DNA of 64,000 nucleotides from Dimorphilus gyrociliatus (Eukaryota; Annelida; Polychaeta; Dinophilidae), in contig CAJFCJ010000014.1 in assembly GCA_904063045.1 (NCBI GenBank), forward strand, positions 558,001 to 622,000, read 5' to 3'. This document shows positions 35,592-47,266 of this stretch, one piece after another. The notes below the pieces were generated by a model that searched no databases, was not told the DNA's origin, and saw only the letters and a list, made by a program, of their open reading frames with translations. Position 1 is the first letter of the stretch, and every line of letters starts with the position of its first letter. The position numbers and the translations under genes were made by a program.

Positions 35592-37476
35592 ATGGGTTTT
35601 ACATTATTAGTAAAGTTAATTGACACGGGAGAAAAATTTAAGATAAAGGACGTAACTAATGAATGGACGATTCATCGTTTCAAGGATACTTGTGAATTTA
35701 TAACTGGTATTCCCGTATATATTCAAAGGCTTCAATATTTAGATGAAGGTATATCTTTCAAATAATAGAATATAGTTATAATACACTATGTATAATTAAA
35801 TATTTCGTCTATACATTTAGCTGATTTGGTTGATGGAAGTACTATAAAAAAGAATGATATAGTTCCTGGAGCTATTCTTACTATGAGAGTTTGGCCTATG
35901 TGGCAATCTCTAATACAAGCGATATCATCCGGAGATATCAATAGAATTATGAAATTGGGTGTTCAACAGGACGTTGAAACTTATAATACGCCAAATTTAC
36001 AGTATTTAACCGCAAAAAATAGAAAAGGAGCAATCGCTGAAAGGGCTTTTATCGCTCTATATATTGCAGCCCATAGGGGGAATGATAAAATGGTTAAAGC
36101 CTTATTGGACGTAAGTATTGATAATATTCATACATACTGTATTAGTCGATTATTATTAATGTTCTTTTCTAAACAAATTTAAGGTCGGAGCTGACGTGAA
36201 TGCTAAAACAAAATCGGGTAGGACTGTACTGCATTGCTGTGCTGCTGCTGGACAGGGAGAAATCATGTCTCTCTTACTTAGTAGGGGAGCGGATATGAAT
36301 GCCAAAGATAAAGAGGGCAATACGGCCTTAGATATAGCTAATAAATTTAATCAAAAGAGCTGTGAACGCCACTTGTTTCTATTTAGATGGCAACAAAGAG
36401 CCAAAAAGATTACACCAAGTCACGAAGTTCCACCATTCTTGCATCAAATGTGCGATACATCTATGCCAGTATGGAAAAGACGTTCGTGCCTGTTACTTCC
36501 TGACTTACGTTAAACTAATTTTGTTATCTTTTATAAAACTTTCAACAGAAAACAATCGAATTTATTACCAAAAAGTCGTACCACCTGGAGAGTTTGAAGG
36601 AACTCAAATGCACGCTCCACGGTTTCGTAAACCGAAGCCTAAACACTATCCAGACGATGACGAAGAACAAACTGATGCTACTCACTCTCCCACTGCTGGA
36701 AAGAGTCGAAGAACTGTAACATATAAGCTTCCATCATTAACGGATGCAGATGATAAATCTAGTCCCGATATTACCAGTGTCTCATCGCCAGATATACACG
36801 AATATAGACCACCACCAAAGTAATAAATTCTTTGCTATATTTATATTATTCATACTTTAAACATCTAACGTATTAAACAGGCATAAGGAAAGCTCAAAAG
36901 TAACGAAACGACCACCAAAATACAACGAATGGCTAGAAAGAAAATTAAAAATAGAAAAACAACAAAGAGAAGCAAGAAGAGTTGAAATTGTTGCTAAAAA
37001 GGAAGCTGAGAAAGATAGGTAAATAGAAATAATACTTTAGGATTTTACTAATCATAGCATAATTAATTTATGTATATATAAAGAAGCACAAATTGTCGGC
37101 CTACAATTGTTAGTACTAATAATCACAGTAGTAGTTATACATTTTGGCAAGTTTTCTATTAGGAAAATTAAATCAAATTTAGTAAGATTAATTGATTAAG
37201 TAGTTCGATCTCTAAGCTATTAATAAAAACTACGCTTTTTTTCACTTTAACAGTAATAATTACTTATTCTATTACAGGAAATTACAAAAAGAAATGGAAG
37301 ATAAATCGTACGATACTTGGCTGGCTGAAAAACAAACTTCTTCAAAGGGTGGCTCTAAACTATTAAATAATCAATTTGATGGTGAAGATTTCATAACGCC
37401 TAGGGGTGGACAGGGACTGGATATTCTAGATAGAATGAGACTGGGTTATCATAAGCTTGGACTTGTTAATTATTAA
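35592..37476 (+). CDS. Ankyrin-repeat and ubiquitin-like domain protein (ANKUB1-like)
   Basis: Exon 1 starts MGFTLLVKLIDTGEKFKIKD and, with exon 2 (LVDGSTIKKNDIVPGAILTMRVW), forms a ubiquitin-like fold. Exon 2 continues with SLIQAISSGDINRIMKLGV and AFIALYIAAHRGNDKMVKALLD; exon 3 has VGADVNAKTKSGRTVLHCCAAAGQGEIMSLLLSRGADMNAKDKEGNTALDIA. Together these are about three ankyrin repeats. The order UBL-VW-x-x-W-ANK resembles vertebrate ANKUB1. The later exons encode a disordered Pro/Asp-rich stretch (PRFRKPKPKHYPDDDEEQ), a charged coiled coil (YNEWLERKLKIEKQQREARR) and a C-terminal KSYDTWLAEKQ...LGYHKLGLVNY. The junction near 36480-36550 needs an unusual donor (GTTCGT or GTTAAA), so the link between the ankyrin part and the C-terminal part is the weakest point. 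Confidence 0.6.
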
Positions 37477-38789
37477 TTTGTTTAGTATTATATTGTAAAT
37501 ACTAACATATTAATACATGCAATATACAATATGTACACCACATGTCTCCTTTATGTTCACTTGTATAAAATATCCACTATAGGCCAATATGATGAAAGAG
37601 ACAGACATAGATTACAGAGAGAAAGAGATAGAGCGAGAACGAGAGACAAACAGAAAGGTAAAAAAAGGACTATTATTAAAATTAATATTTCAAGGTTAAT
37701 TACAATACCAGCTACTATTAACACATGTTTTAAAAATATTTTTTAAACTATCTTTAAAAGTTAACAATTTCTCCATTTATTTATAATTATACAAAAAAAA
37801 AATACATTTACGTTAAAACCTGAGCGATAATCGATGGAGAACATAAGAAATAAAATAGTTATTTATAACGTACCGCACATGAAAAAAAGTTTTAGCTATA
37901 AAAGCTTATTAATCATTTTGATCGAATAAAGAATAACATTGTTTAATAATAAAATTTATAAAAATAAGACATACACGAAAACTTTTCGAATATAGAAATT
38001 TATTATAAAAAATCATGATAAGTTAACAAAGAACACAGCATTACCGTAAAGATAACGAGGAAGAGAGGCGGAACGAAACAAAGGTAGCAATATTTGCCGT
38101 TGTCTAACGTAATTAACACCATTTTTTATCGAGATATTTATTAATAGAACGTCAGGAAAATCACGTATAAAACAGTTATATATTAATGAAATCTTTACGT
38201 GATAAAAGCGTAAAATAGAAGGATAGGAATTATTATTCGATAATTAGAAGAATATTCTTTTTTTCACTTCTCTATATACGTTCTTCATATTAACCTTACG
38301 GCATGTAGACATTTATTAGCATTTTCAGAGTTTTATACAAGATTTTTAATGGATAGAATTGATTAAACGTGCATATTCAATAGATGTTATTAGGATTATT
38401 TTAATAAAAAAATAGCATAGATAGTGTTAATTTCAGATTTAGTTTTGATAAAAAGTTAAAGGACTTTTGAATGATCGAAGAGAAGAGATGGCGCCATTGT
38501 AACCAGCCGCGTCTCAACGTAATGAAAATAAGCAAATATTACGTATTAAAAGCCAAATGCATATATTCATTAAGAGTTCTAATATAAGACAAAGTAATTT
38601 GACTTCATAGAGCTTAAACTACACTCGTCAGACATAACTCAATATTTGCGGTTTAGTAGAACTATATTACCGCGGAGGAATACTTATGTCGTTGGTTTCA
38701 TTATGGCTGTCTTTGTTGAGAAATATTGAAGCTTAGCCGAATGTTTTGAATATTAATTGGTGATTTCAGGATTTAAAAATCCAGCCATT
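37477..38789. other. Gene-free AT-rich region before KDM5
   Basis: About 1.3 kb with no supportable gene on either strand. It contains the 3' flank of the ankyrin gene and the KDM5 promoter or 5' UTR. A TGATTTCAG acceptor ends at about 38769, just upstream of the KDM5 ATG, suggesting a non-coding first exon. No clear core promoter motif. Confidence 0.45.
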
Positions 38790-41700
38790 ATGCAGGATAC
38801 TAACTTTAAATTCGATCAACCAAAGCACTGCCCTATATTTAATCCGACGTCGCAGGAATGGAGAGATCCTTTGGAATATATCGCTAAAATTAAGCCCATT
38901 GGCGAAAAAGCAGGAATATGTAAAATAATTCCACCTAAAGTAAGCTTGATCATTTATATTTTACGTGTTAAAAAGTGCCTAGATTTAAATTGTTATTACA
39001 CTTTAGTGCTTTATAGAAATAAAAGGCTTTTGTACTATTTTTTAAAAAATTAACAATACATTATTTCGTGTTGTAGGATTGGAATCCACCTTTTGCGGTT
39101 GATCTACAAACATTTCGCTTTACACCTAGAATTCAAAAGCTAAATGAACTAGAAGCAAAATCAAGAGTTAAATTGTTTTTCCTAGAGTCTTTGGCAAAAT
39201 TTTGGGATCTTCAAGTTTGTGTTTATTATAAACATATTGTTAAAAAAATTAACAATTGTGTAAAACAATTAGGGGCAAACCGTAAGAGTTCCAAATGTCG
39301 AAAGAAAAATGCTCGATTTATTTCAACTACGAAAGGTAATTATAGAATTCTTTGTATAATTTTCAGTGTCTTTTACTTCCTTTATTCTTGTTGATTTCTA
39401 ATTTATTTTTGTACAATCTATAGATTGTTCAGGATGAAGGTGGTTACGAAGTCATTTGTAAGGAAAGAAAATGGATGAAAGTTGCTCAAATATTGGGTTA
39501 TCCCCAAGGAAAACACGTTGGCTCCACATTACGGGGTCATTACGAACGAATAATTTATCCTTATGACGTCTTTAAATCTGGAGTAAATGTTGATATGCAA
39601 AAAATTCAAGCGCACGTGGAAAAACTGAAGAGTGAAACATATGAAGCCGATAAGAGTAGAGATATTAAACCGAAAATCGATGATAAAGCAAACGCAAGTA
39701 AAAACGGGGAGGATAGAAGAGACGGAGAAGAAGAGGTGGGAAATGAAACTGAGTCACGTCGGCATTCACGTCGGCTTCTGCCTGCTAAAAACCTCGTAGA
39801 TGAGGTCGGCATAGTTGTTTGCGTTAGGATTATCGGCATATCATTTTTTTTTCAATTTTTAAGCAGCATTTTTAGTTGCTTTCTTTCAAAAGTAGTGTGT
39901 AGTTAAATGTGTTCGTTTATGTACAATGGCGGACGTGATACACGACACGTACGCTTTTTTTTTTTTTATATTGACAATAATATAAGTTTTTTTCTATATT
40001 TTTGTTGTGATTCGTGTATCTTATTATAGAATCTATTAGTAATTTTGTTTTTTTTTTACAGGACAAAGTAGATTTTAATAGATGCTCTGAATTGAAGAAA
40101 TTACAATTCTTTGGTGCTGGACCCAAAATGGCGGTTGCTGATCAGAAAGTGGTTGCAAAGAAAGAAGAGAGCCCCGCTAAAGATCGAGTTAAAACTCGAG
40201 ATAAAGGGAGAATGACTTATATAGACCATTATATGTGTGAATTGTGCGGTAGAGGTGACGATGAACCTCATATGCTTCTTTGCGATGGATGCGACGATGC
40301 TTTTCATACACATTGCTTGTATCCACCACTTTTGGATATACCAAAAGGTAAAATTAACTATAAATCATATCTTTATTTTTTTCCGTAAATCAACAGTGAG
40401 TTTATTTCGTGCAGGAGACTGGCGATGTCCTGAGTGTGTATCAAAAGTTTGTAACAAACCTCAAGGACCTTATGGATTTTTCCAAGCAGCAAAGGAATAT
40501 ACTTTATTTGAATTTGGTGAGAAGTGCGATTCATTTAAATCCGAGTACTTTGGCCAATCTGCTAACGCTGTTGCTTGCGAAGAAGTTGAAAGAGAATACT
40601 GGAGATTGGTAAATAGTTTGGATGACGACGTTCAGGTAGAATATGGAGCTGATATACATGCAATGGAGATGGGTTCAGGATTTCCTACTGAAGAGAGATC
40701 CTCTCATGCACCAGAAAAATATAAAAGTTGTAAATGGAATCTAAATAATCTAAGCGTTTTGCCACACAGTTTATTAAAACATATACCAGGAAATATATCA
40801 GGCATGAAAATACCATGGTGCTATGTCGGAATGTGTTTTTCCAGTTTTGCTTGGCATACAGAAGATCATTGGAGCTATTCTATTAATTATCTTCATTGGG
40901 GTGAACCGAAAACATGGTACGGTGTTCCTGGTGACAAAGCTGAAATGTTAGAGGATTGCATGAAACAATACGCTCCAGAACTCTTTGAGCAGTCACCTGA
41001 TCTATTGCACCAGCTCACAACCATAATGAATCCAAATACGTTGATGTTGTATGGCGTTCCAATTGTTAGAGCTGACCAAAATGCTGGAGAATTTATGATT
41101 ACTTTCCCCCGAGCGTATCACGCTGGATTTAATCAGGGTTTTAACTTCGCAGAGGCAGTTAATTTTACTCCCGTTGATTGGCTTAAGAAAGGTCGAGAAT
41201 GTGTCTCAAATTATAGGCAGATTGGTAGGCAATGCGTTTTCTCTCATGACGAATTGGTATTAAGCGTTGCGAGAAATTGTGATGATCTCGATGTAGTAAT
41301 CATAGAAGGTATATTGGAAGATTTACAAACTATGTATAAAGATGAAACAGCACTACGTGCTAACCTTGTTCACATGGGTTTCAATAATCATGAAAAGGTG
41401 ACCTTTTCTACTAAATCAGATGACGAACGCATATGTGTTATATGCAAGACAACTTTATATTTATCTGGCTTAGCATGTAAAAAATGCTCCACTGGAAGGG
41501 AAGAAGTTGAATATTATTGTTTATTTCATGCCAATTCAATGTGTTCTTGTGATCCGTCTAAATACAAAGCTCTTTACGAAGGCGTTGATATGGAAGAGAT
41601 TCCTAAGCTTATTAAAAAACTAAAGTCTAAAACGGAACTGGTAAATGAATGGTCTCAAACTATATCCCAAATACTCGCTGACGAGGAGAAAGGAAAGAGA

Positions 41701-44162
41701 ACGTTCGACGAACTGGTTGACTTAAAGGATGAAGCAATTAAAAAGAACTATTCAAAATGCCCTGAATTTAAAAAGCTTTCAAGATTGTTGAGCGACGCCG
41801 AAAAATGCGAAACAGTTGCAGTTCAGTTAAGCACAGCAAAGATTAGAACACGACAAAGAAATGCAGATAGTTCAACAGGACAATTGAATGTTCTTTCTGT
41901 TCCACGAGTCACTTTTACAGAACTAGTTTCTTTCGTTGAAAAGATTGACTCTCTACCGTGTAAAATTCCTCATGGAATGTCTATGAAAGGTTTGCTGAAA
42001 AAAGTCAAAGATTTCATTGAAGAAATGGACTCTGCTTTGCTAAGAAAACGGGAAGGTTCAGATATTATGTTTTACGAACAATTGTTAGAGAAAGGCATAA
42101 ATCTCAATGTTGAAATCCCAAAATTGCACAAATTGAAGCACGCAGTTTTACAAAGCCGATGGTTAGCTGATATTGACAAGCTTTTAGAAGGCGTGGAAAG
42201 TAGATCTGTACATTTGAACGATGTTAAGAAATATATGGAGAAGTATGTTAGCCTACCTGGAGAGGATGTATCTTGTCAACACGCTATGAGCTCTCTGCAA
42301 GAACTACTAAATGAGGCTGAAAGTATAGAGGAAAGGGCCGAAAAACTATTGACTAAAGAAAAGAGAGCATCTATTGTAGAATACGAAAATCTTGCTCAAG
42401 ACGCTAAGGATTGTCCAGCTATATTAGATAAGATGTCAATTGTTGAAGATGTTGTCGACAAGTATATATTATGGAAAGAAACGGCGGATGAATTAGAAAA
42501 TTCCACACCTTTTGTTGAGTCTATCGAGACTGTCATATCTAAGGGAAAAAATCTACCTGTTCACCTGGAACAATTTGCAAAATTCGAGGCATATCTGAAT
42601 TCGGCAAATTTATGGTTAGAATCTTGCGAGAAAGCTTTCATGAAACAGAAAAATAATGGATATTCTCTTATTGACATTCTCCTCCCCAGAAGTGCTTTCT
42701 TACAAGAGCACATTGCCTCAATATCTACAAATAAAAAGAAAGGAGCTTCAATTCTTAAAATGGAGAATAGTTTCGATGATAAAAGGATTCAAACGGAAAT
42801 TTGTGATCTCGAACGAAAAGAGATTCAATATCTTTATGAATTACGAAAAGCAAATCAATTAAAAGCGAAACAAGTGGCGTCGAAAGTAAATAACGATGAT
42901 GTTAAAATTTGTTTTTGTAAAAAGAAAGCTTGGGGTATCCTTATACAGTGTTCTCTATGTTGCCAACTCTATCATACGGGTTGCATTCAGTTACCGAAGC
43001 AGGCTTCTCTTGTTCTTAAATCGAAGAATACGGGTGAGGTACCAACTTCGAGCCAAGCTTCAGCAGCAGTTCAAGATCTCATGTGGCTGTGTAATACTTG
43101 TAGTCGTTCTAAGCGACCTCATCTTGAGGAAGTCTCCAACTTGGTTAATGTTTTGAAAAGTGTGTCTGGTGTTCGCATTAAAGAAGCAGAAGCATTGAAA
43201 CGCCTGTGTGAGAGAGGATTAAATTGGAGAAACAACGCGAAGATAGCTTTAAGAAGTCCTGAATTTCAGAGAGCTTTGAACGCACCCCAGAAATTGGTAC
43301 CGAACGAAAGTGTGAGAAGAATGAGTGGCGCATCATCTTCTGTCGAACATGACTACTCTGCGGCAGTAAACAAATCTATATTAGATTTAAATGAGGAAAA
43401 AAAGAATTTAATTGAGAGATTAGTCATAGAGGGAAATTTAATGGAATTAAGCGTTTATGAGTTGAAAGACTTGTGGAAACTATACGAAATGATAGCGAAG
43501 AAGGACGGTAGCTTTTTAAAAGTTCTTGTTATGAATTCTGTAGGTGCAACTAAGCCAAAAAAGAGGCTTTCAATGGATAAAGAAAAACCTTTGAAAAAGA
43601 AAAAAGCGAGAAGAAGTTTTGGTAAGATTAACCTTTTTTTAGGTAATATTTTTATCATAATAGCTCTAATTTTTTCAAAAGTAGGTCTGAAGGAAAAAAC
43701 AAAAGAAGATTGCGCAAGTGAGGAGGACGATGACGACGATGACGACGAAGATGAAATTTGCGCAGCGAAACCCTGTAGAAAACCTTCGAGTGATGTAAGT
43801 TATTTTATCAGCCATTATTCATCATTATATCAACAATAAAAACTAACTTATTTTTCTGATGCAATTTATAGAAGGTTTCTTGGGTGCTTTGTGACAAATG
43901 CAACAATTGGTTCCATTATTATTGCGTTGGAAAGAAAGACCACGAAATATCAGAGTCGGAAGATTTCAATTGTGGTTCGTGTATAAAAAAGAAACCGAGA
44001 AATTCTAATGGAAAATCTGGACCGGTACCTTATTCAAAAACTCCAGTGTCTCTTTTAAAGCAAAGAAGTACAACGGAGCGTAAATCGTCCAGCGAAGAAG
44101 ATATAGATTTTGTTGCAGTAGCAGCCCGAAAAAGAAATATGGAAGGAGTAAAGACTGATTGA
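38790..44162 (+). CDS. KDM5: Histone H3K4 demethylase KDM5 (Lid/JARID1)
   Basis: KDM5 removes methyl groups from histone H3 lysine 4 in the nucleus. Start [20 protein letters not shown] leads into JmjN ([34 protein letters not shown]). ARID is split over small exons; the piece [18 protein letters not shown] lies at about 39270-39334. PHD1 is [25 protein letters not shown]. JmjC keeps the iron ligands: His and Glu in WHTEDHW and His in [11 protein letters not shown]. Then come the C5HC2 finger ([18 protein letters not shown]), the PLU-1 region, PHD2 ([22 protein letters not shown]) and PHD3 (CAAKPC...[17 protein letters not shown]), which keeps the Trp of the H3K4me3-reading pocket. One very long exon (about 40415-43621) holds most of the protein. 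An intron at 43622-43681 is 60 bases with no stop. The end is GVKTD, TGA. Confidence 0.96.
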
Positions 44163-46579
44163 GTGTGAGATGATATTGGCTATTCCTGTTTTCAAATTGT
44201 TTAATTGTTCCTTGTTTTAAATAAACACGATAAAAAAGAAAGTATGTTATGGGTTAAGTTAAGTGTGTATATTTTTTAAATTTCATAATTTGTACAGTAA
44301 AATATACGAATAATTTTTTTTATAAAAATGTTGATAATTCATATAAGTTTTTACATAAAGGAGTGGAAAACTAATGTAAAATATTTTAACTATGTCTTTA
44401 TCTTATTTATCAATTGTTTATGAATTTTTCAATAATACACATCAACAACAACTACTACAAACAAACAAAAAAGAATCTGATAGGCAAAACGCTTTCTAAT
44501 TATGTCTCGTGACTAGCACGAGCCCGCACACGTGGACGTCACTTTTTCTTTTCAATTATCATGGTCTATTACCTTGTTAACCGTGGAAACAATTAAAAAA
44601 AGAAATAAAGGAAAAGACACTGTTACGTAATCAAATTGAAGAAAAATTTTCATCTGCTAGCTCGTGTCACTGTTAATAAGAGGGAGAGCGAGAAAGATGA
44701 CGTTGGTGAATACATAGAAAAGAAGAGATTTTCTAATTCCCTAAATTGTCCCTGACCTTAATTGACTAATCAAAGTTTAAGTTCTTCGATGAAAAAAAGG
44801 GTTACACCCCTCAAAAAAAAGCAATATTGAGTTAACCAGGCTACGCAGTTAGTCAGATAGATAGATAGATAGATAGATAGACATACAAGACAGATAGACA
44901 GACGTAGAGATAAGAAAAATATTTTACTTATACTTCATAGGGTTACTGCTGGATGGTAGTGATATAAGCGTTAAACATCTATAGGCCTATTCAAGGGTTA
45001 ATTATGAATCTTTGGCACGAGGCTGACACGCCTTCCCAAAACGCTTACTTGACTGGTTCAAATTAAAATTGTAATTGCTCATAATTGATTTGAGTGGTTT
45101 TTAATGAAAAGAACAAGAAAGAAAGACAGAAGATGACGGTATTGATGAAGAAGAATAGTAGGTAACGATAATCGTTTCTTCATTTTTTTTCTCTGACATT
45201 TTGAATGAGTTTTTTTTTGTTTACTTGAATAAGACTTATTCTTTTATGAATGAACACAAAATACTTAAAAGATAATAAATGATAATAGTAACCAAGAAAT
45301 ACTACGATAGGAAAAAAATGTGTGGTTTGTGACTGATAGAGGGAGAACGAACGAAGTATTTAAGCCTATACAAATAAATTAAAACTGGTGTAATTTATTG
45401 GACTCGATTGATTTTCAAAAGTGTTTCCCATACGCGACCCACGTTCAATTAGGGCTTTAAGATCGCCTGAGAGCTATGATACAGTAAACACCGGCTTCGT
45501 CACTTTTAAACACGTCTCCAATGTAATCGGCTTATCTATACAACTGTTTGACCAAACCAGACGCCTACCCGCAACGAAGGCGCCTCCAGCGCGGCGGGAG
45601 CGTCGCCCCGTGTAAAACAAAAATGAAAAGAAGAAAAAGAAACTAGTTTTCTTAATAATTAAGATGTAAAAGTTAAATAATAATAATAATAATAAAGGAA
45701 TACCATACTGTTCATTTTAATTAATTAAGCCATTCAGAAAGCTAAATAAAGTTGGCGGTCGTACTAAAGAGGGATGGATGATAGGCTGTCGGCGGAAGCC
45801 GTAATCTAATCAGCAGGTATCAAAAATGTTTAATGAAAGTTAGAAGTCGGCGTTTTTTAAGGTTTTTTTTTTTAAACTAAATTTTACTCTATTCATCTTC
45901 GTCGTCAAATTTAAACGTCTCCTCTTTTTTTTCTTTTTGTTTCTTCATCAACCCAAAAAATTTTTCTACTTTAATCTGTTTAGATGAAAAAGGAAAAGAT
46001 ATAAAAGATTTTCTTTAATGAACATTATAACGCTCTTTGATTTTTCTTCTTTTTTCTTCTTTCTTTTAGGTGATCTTTCATATATACGCACCAATTCTTA
46101 TAAAGTATTAAATAATACATCACGTGACAATACGATAATTTAGAGGCACTTTTATTTGTCTATATAATATATAGAGTGATAAAGAAGATTTCAGAAATGG
46201 TTTATTTTCTTAATTTGACTTTGACCTAGTTTTTTTTGAAAGTAAATTTCATTGTTGCTAAAGTACATATACTATTATATATGACATATAGTATATAGAC
46301 TATAAATAGATATACATAATAAACACGCGCATGCTATTAAATATCATATGCTTTTTTCTATGATCTATTCCAATTTCTCGGCAAAGTTATCTGTTATTTT
46401 TTTAAATAGGTGTGAAATACTCTGAATGTCTCTTTTTCTAGTTTTTGGGCGGTCATTACAATTAAGTTCCTATTGAACGATAATTAACTAATAGGCTCCG
46501 CCTACTTTCTCGAACTAGTACATATACGGTTCGTCGTTAGTAAAACAATAGTCATTTGGACGAGACGCGTGCTGAAAAC
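44163..46579. other. Gene-free 2.4-kb region upstream of the bHLH gene
   Basis: No convincing gene. Contents: an AGAT tetranucleotide repeat at 44854-44880, several poly-A/T runs, an ATA microsatellite near 45681-45695, and an unusual less-AT-rich patch at about 45425-45615 that ends in a GC-rich core (listed separately). The size and position suggest cis-regulatory DNA for the following developmental-type transcription factor. Confidence 0.5.
44854..44880 (+). repeat. AGAT tetranucleotide microsatellite
   Basis: About seven tandem copies of AGAT/GATA, followed by an imperfect CAGATAGACAG continuation. A simple sequence repeat. Confidence 0.9.
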
Positions 46580-47038
46580 ATGTATCCATACCCTTACGAA
46601 TTAGTTAGCGAATCTGCTGGAAGAATGCGGAGATCTTATGTTCCCCACTCGGATCGATCTTCAACATCCGTTATTAAAAGAAATGAAAGAGAGCGTAAAA
46701 GGATGGAAAGCTTGAATGGCGCTTTTAAAGACCTTCAAAGAAGGATCCCTCTATTGAAAAGAGCGGAAAAGAGGATACCAAAAGAGAAAATACTTAGAGG
46801 AGCTATTGCTTATATAAATCATTTATCGGATATTCTCAGGGACGGTCAAAATATTACAGTTGATGAAAATGCTCCAGGACTCGGAGAATGGTGTAGCAGG
46901 AAGCGAAAAACTAGTGACGAAGAAAGCATATTTGATTTAAAAAATTTTGGAGCCAGCGAAGAAACTATTCGTTTTATAGAATCTTTAGCAGAAGTATCGC
47001 CGAACCAATGTCATTTCGATCGTTTCTCACCTTCTTGA
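46580..47038 (+). CDS. bHLH transcription factor, intronless
   Basis: A single-exon protein of about 152 residues. I use ATG 46580 (MYPYPYELVSESAGRMRRSY). The bHLH domain spans residues of about 42-95: basic region KRNERERKRMESLN, helix 1 GAFKDLQRRIPLL, an insertion-free loop KRAEKRIPKEK and helix 2 ILRGAIAYINHLSDIL. NERER followed by helix-1 GAF/DAF is typical of group A tissue-specific factors (Ptf1/Fer, Hand, Twist, Ascl-like) that dimerise with E proteins and bind CANNTG. The second helix starts PKEKILR where most relatives have SKVDTLR, so I cannot assign the subfamily. The C-terminal tail is Glu/Ser-rich. Probably a developmental regulator. Confidence 0.8.
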   Translation: MYPYPYELVSESAGRMRRSYVPHSDRSSTSVIKRNERERKRMESLNGAFKDLQRRIPLLKRAEKRIPKEKILRGAIAYINHLSDILRDGQNITVDENAPGLGEWCSRKRKTSDEESIFDLKNFGASEETIRFIESLAEVSPNQCHFDRFSPS

Positions 47039-47266
47039 TTAATTGATTACTATGAAGAAAAAAAAACTGATTAATTAAAAGAAACATACCGCCCACTATC
47101 GTTCTAGTCTTGATAAAAACTTGTTCGTATTTATGTTTGTGTTTTGCCTCCTGTAACGAGATTATAATAAAAAAAAACAAAATATTAATTACGAGTACTT
47201 TTTTATTAACTCTGTCCAGATTTTAGATTCATCGCACGGATATACACAAGTATTTTGCCGTAGCAT

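Noticed and set aside
39173-39394. Plus-strand frame continuing from the KDM5 third exon
   Set aside because: Reads through an intron; the correct ARID exon lies in another frame at about 39270-39334 ([13 protein letters not shown]).
45421-45615. Plus-strand 65-codon frame in the GC-rich island as a gene
   Set aside because: No ATG (begins GTG), no domain, no splice context; kept only as a compositional anomaly.
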